From assembly GCA_902783235.1 (NCBI GenBank), contig CACZQG010000164.1:1-7217 (forward strand): DNA of 7,217 nt, given 5' to 3'. Origin of the DNA: an uncultured Ruminococcus sp. (GTDB lineage: Bacteria > Bacillota > Clostridia > Oscillospirales > Ruminococcaceae). Positions 5,317-7,217 of this stretch are shown here, piece by piece. The position numbers were made by a program, and so were the translations under genes. The notes under the pieces were generated by a model, which saw only the letters and a list, made by a program, of their open reading frames with translations, was not told where the DNA came from and made no database searches. Numbering within the stretch: the first letter of the stretch is position 1; each line of letters begins with the position of its first letter.

Positions 5317-7089
5317 ATGAAAAAGATGACAAGACATTTTATGGCAGTTATAACAATGGTAGCAGTATTTGCAGCATCATTTCTGACTATCCTTCCTGTT
5401 TCCGCAGTAACTACTCATAATGTATACTACTATGCAGGTGATGTTGATAATATGGTCAGTGCATCTACTTTCACATTCTCAGTTACAGAGGGCAGCTCCT
5501 TTGAATACTGTGACTCCTCCAGATTTTCAAGAAAAGGCTATAAGATCACTTCCTGGTACGTTCAGGAAACAGGAGAGACAGTAGGTATCCAGCAGTCAGC
5601 TATAATGCCTGCATATGACCTTCATGTAACAGCAAACTGGGAGCCTGTAACATATTCCATCTGCTTTGCAGGTGTTGGCGGTGCTACACCCGCAGGCGAC
5701 AGCAATATTTACATTGACGGAACATACGGCACTTCAATAACTCTTCCCACCAATCCTTTTATAAAAGACGGTTACACATTCTGCGGCTGGGAATATGAGG
5801 GAATAACATACTCAGAGGGTGAAAGCTTTCCCGTTCCGGCAGTTATTTCAGGCGGCAGGATAGTTCTTGCAGCAGTATGGACAAATCAGCAGGCAGTTAC
5901 AACTCAGGCTCCTGCCGAGACAACAACTACAACCACCACCACAACCACATATCGTGTACCTTCAGCCGATGAGAAGGCATTGTACTATGATCCCACAAAC
6001 CTTTCCTTCAACGCAGACAATGATATGTTTAAGGTGTATGTATCCGATCTGTATGGCAGATATGATACAGTAAATTCTATATCTTTCCTGTTTGAATCAG
6101 AAGCAGACCAACTGGGCAGCATAAGCATGGGCTTTGCTATCATCCTGGCAAATGGTGAAACATATCAGCAGAATTTTATCGAATATGTAAACGGTGACAG
6201 ATTCACTATGACTTTGGACAAAAACATATGCGATCAGCTTTCTTACGGAAGATACTTCCAGTTCGTATGCTGGAGCAGCAGATCTTATCCTGTAAGCCTT
6301 ATCTCGGTTGAGGCAATAGTTAAGGAAAATGCTTTGACAACAACTACAGAAGAGGAAGAAGAGGAGATCACAACCACAACCACCACCACAACTACCACAA
6401 CCACTACAACAACAACCACAACAACAACTACCACGACAACAACAACCACCACAACAACTACTACAACCACAACTACAACTACCACTACCACTACAGAACC
6501 GATTGTTACAACAACAACTACTACCCAGACAGTTCAGATGAATGATAACGTATCATCAAAAATGATATATTTGAATAAGAGATTGGAACGCAATGCAATG
6601 GCTAACATAGAGCTGTTCAGATATGTAAACCCGGATGAAAAGATCAACAAAATAGAGATCAGCATAAGAACAGACGGCGAGAGCATGGGCTATTACAATT
6701 TTGGTGCATTCATGCAAATGAATGGGGGAACAATGCTGGACGACGGCATATCGGGTCAGACAAGCGACTCATCCCTTATCTTTACACTTACACCCGATAA
6801 CAGCAATAATACAGTATGCGATCAGTCCATACTTAATATTGGCTACTGGTGGGGAGATGTTCAGGCAGTTAATATTGAATCAGTAAAGATCTGCTTCACA
6901 GCCGATGAGCAGACAGAGCCTGATTATGACGGCGATGGCGAGCTTACCACATATGATGTTATAGTACTTAAAAAGCATCTTGTAGGCATTGATCTTTACG
7001 GTATAGATCATGAAAAAAATGATTATGACGTAAATGAGGACGGAGATATAAACGTTTATGATTGCGTAGCACTTCAGAGAATGATCTGA
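5317..7089 (+). CDS. Secreted modular dockerin protein with InlB-B-type repeats and twin putative carbohydrate-binding modules
   Basis: This 590-residue protein starts with a Sec signal peptide (1-30; basic start, hydrophobic core, likely cut after PVSA). Two repeats of the InlB-B/Listeria-Bacteroides kind follow (about 34-109 and 112-188; KGYKITSWYV and DGYTFCGWEY motifs). Next come ten Thr (202-211), module A (about 221-336), Glu345-350, 42 consecutive Thr (352-393), six more Thr (398-403), module B (about 414-528) and a type I dockerin (about 534-590). Modules A and B look homologous (shared V/I-CDQ, late strand ..V.I.SV..) and may be beta-sandwich binding modules. The dockerin has two 12-residue calcium loops starting at D536 and D571, so the protein should dock onto a cohesin of a cellulosome scaffold. 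No catalytic domain is seen, so it is probably a binding or adhesion subunit. Expression is controlled by the operator pair and riboswitch upstream. Confidence 0.9.
   Translation: MKKMTRHFMAVITMVAVFAASFLTILPVSAVTTHNVYYYAGDVDNMVSASTFTFSVTEGSSFEYCDSSRFSRKGYKITSWYVQETGETVGIQQSAIMPAYDLHVTANWEPVTYSICFAGVGGATPAGDSNIYIDGTYGTSITLPTNPFIKDGYTFCGWEYEGITYSEGESFPVPAVISGGRIVLAAVWTNQQAVTTQAPAETTTTTTTTTTYRVPSADEKALYYDPTNLSFNADNDMFKVYVSDLYGRYDTVNSISFLFESEADQLGSISMGFAIILANGETYQQNFIEYVNGDRFTMTLDKNICDQLSYGRYFQFVCWSSRSYPVSLISVEAIVKENALTTTTEEEEEEITTTTTTTTTTTTTTTTTTTTTTTTTTTTTTTTTTTTTTTTTTEPIVTTTTTTQTVQMNDNVSSKMIYLNKRLERNAMANIELFRYVNPDEKINKIEISIRTDGESMGYYNFGAFMQMNGGTMLDDGISGQTSDSSLIFTLTPDNSNNTVCDQSILNIGYWWGDVQAVNIESVKICFTADEQTEPDYDGDGELTTYDVIVLKKHLVGIDLYGIDHEKNDYDVNEDGDINVYDCVALQRMI
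5920..5949 (+). repeat. First poly-threonine linker (10 ACN codons)
   Basis: Ten Thr codons in a row (residues 202-211) join the second InlB-B-type repeat to module A. The codons are a mix of ACA, ACC and ACT. Confidence 0.9.
6370..6495 (+). repeat. Long poly-threonine tract (42 ACN codons)
   Basis: An uninterrupted run of 42 Thr codons (residues 352-393) mixes ACA, ACC and ACT with a single ACG. It forms a low-complexity linker between modules A and B. Six Glu codons precede it and six more Thr codons follow after EPIV. Such linkers are usually extended and often O-glycosylated in secreted cellulosomal proteins. Confidence 0.95.
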
Positions 7090-7122
7090 TACAGGGACAA
7101 TTGTTGAAATAAGAGTCCGTTT

Positions 7123-7217
7123 AAGGCAACACCGCACAAAGATTGTGCGTCAGATGCGAAGTCAGATTTTTCTTTAGATTGTACAAAATCGATGCAGGCA
7201 TACTGGCGTATGTCAAA
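7123..7217. repeat. Possible edge of a dispersed repeat or mobile element (cut by window end)
   Basis: From AAGGCAACACCGCACAA onward the sequence changes character. It has a perfect hairpin CGCACAA-AGA-TTGTGCG (7133-7149), the palindrome TTGTACAA (7179-7186) and a second hairpin CATAC-TGGC-GTATG (7199-7212), with no coding frame. The start resembles intergenic repeats I associate with Ruminococcus genomes, but this is from memory and unverified. No transposase, terminal inverted repeat or target duplication can be seen. The first hairpin could alternatively help end the dockerin transcript, for which I see no other terminator. Confidence 0.35.

Noticed and set aside
6285..6491. Minus-strand frame rich in poly-valine opposite the threonine tract
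   Set aside because: It is the antisense shadow of the ACN repeat, with no ribosome binding site or family signature.
7049..7058. A third TAAACGTTTA palindrome, matching the operator core, inside the dockerin coding region
   Set aside because: It encodes the Ile-Asn-Val-Tyr residues of the second calcium loop, so the codons explain it. A distant operator is not needed, although a footprint could test it.

Overview
The window looks like chromosomal DNA of a low-GC Firmicute of the Ruminococcus group (Clostridia, Oscillospiraceae). Three things suggest this: Spo0A and SpoIVB together (endospore-forming Firmicutes), an HPr with both His15 and Ser46, and a secreted protein ending in a type I dockerin with long threonine linkers, a style typical of cellulosome-forming Ruminococcus such as R. 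flavefaciens and R. champanellensis. The assignment is by recognition of protein families, not by database search.

Layout. Positions 1-912 (+) hold the end of rimM, overlapped by trmD, a ribosome/tRNA maturation pair. Positions 1086-1527 (+) form a self-contained HPr (ptsH) unit with a near-consensus promoter, a strong ribosome binding site and an intrinsic terminator. On the minus strand, 2823-1609 encodes the sporulation serine protease SpoIVB, ending in its own terminator that faces the HPr unit. Spo0A, the sporulation master regulator, is read divergently at 3194-3970 (+) behind a 370-base spacer. In Bacillus these two genes lie in tandem, so here spoIVB is inverted relative to spo0A. A small flavin-reductase-like protein follows (4124-4630, +), closed by a strong A/T-flanked terminator.

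The most interesting part is 4955-7089. A near-consensus promoter carries a palindromic LacI-type operator in its spacer, with a second copy 54 bp upstream. Its transcript would begin with about 85 A-rich bases, then a c-di-GMP-I (GEMM) riboswitch aptamer, a hairpin and an intrinsic terminator. A 7-base segment of the aptamer's 3' strand is complementary to the terminator's 5' arm, so an off-switch by transcription termination can be proposed. The controlled gene encodes a 590-residue secreted protein: signal peptide, two InlB-B/Listeria-Bacteroides-type repeats, a Thr linker, a first jelly-roll-like module, an acidic stretch plus 42 consecutive threonines, a second copy of that module, and a dockerin with two calcium loops. 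The inferred role is a cellulosome-attached binding or adhesion subunit whose expression integrates a small-molecule repressor and c-di-GMP.

The last 95 bases (about 7123-7217) look like the edge of a structured dispersed repeat or mobile element cut by the window end.
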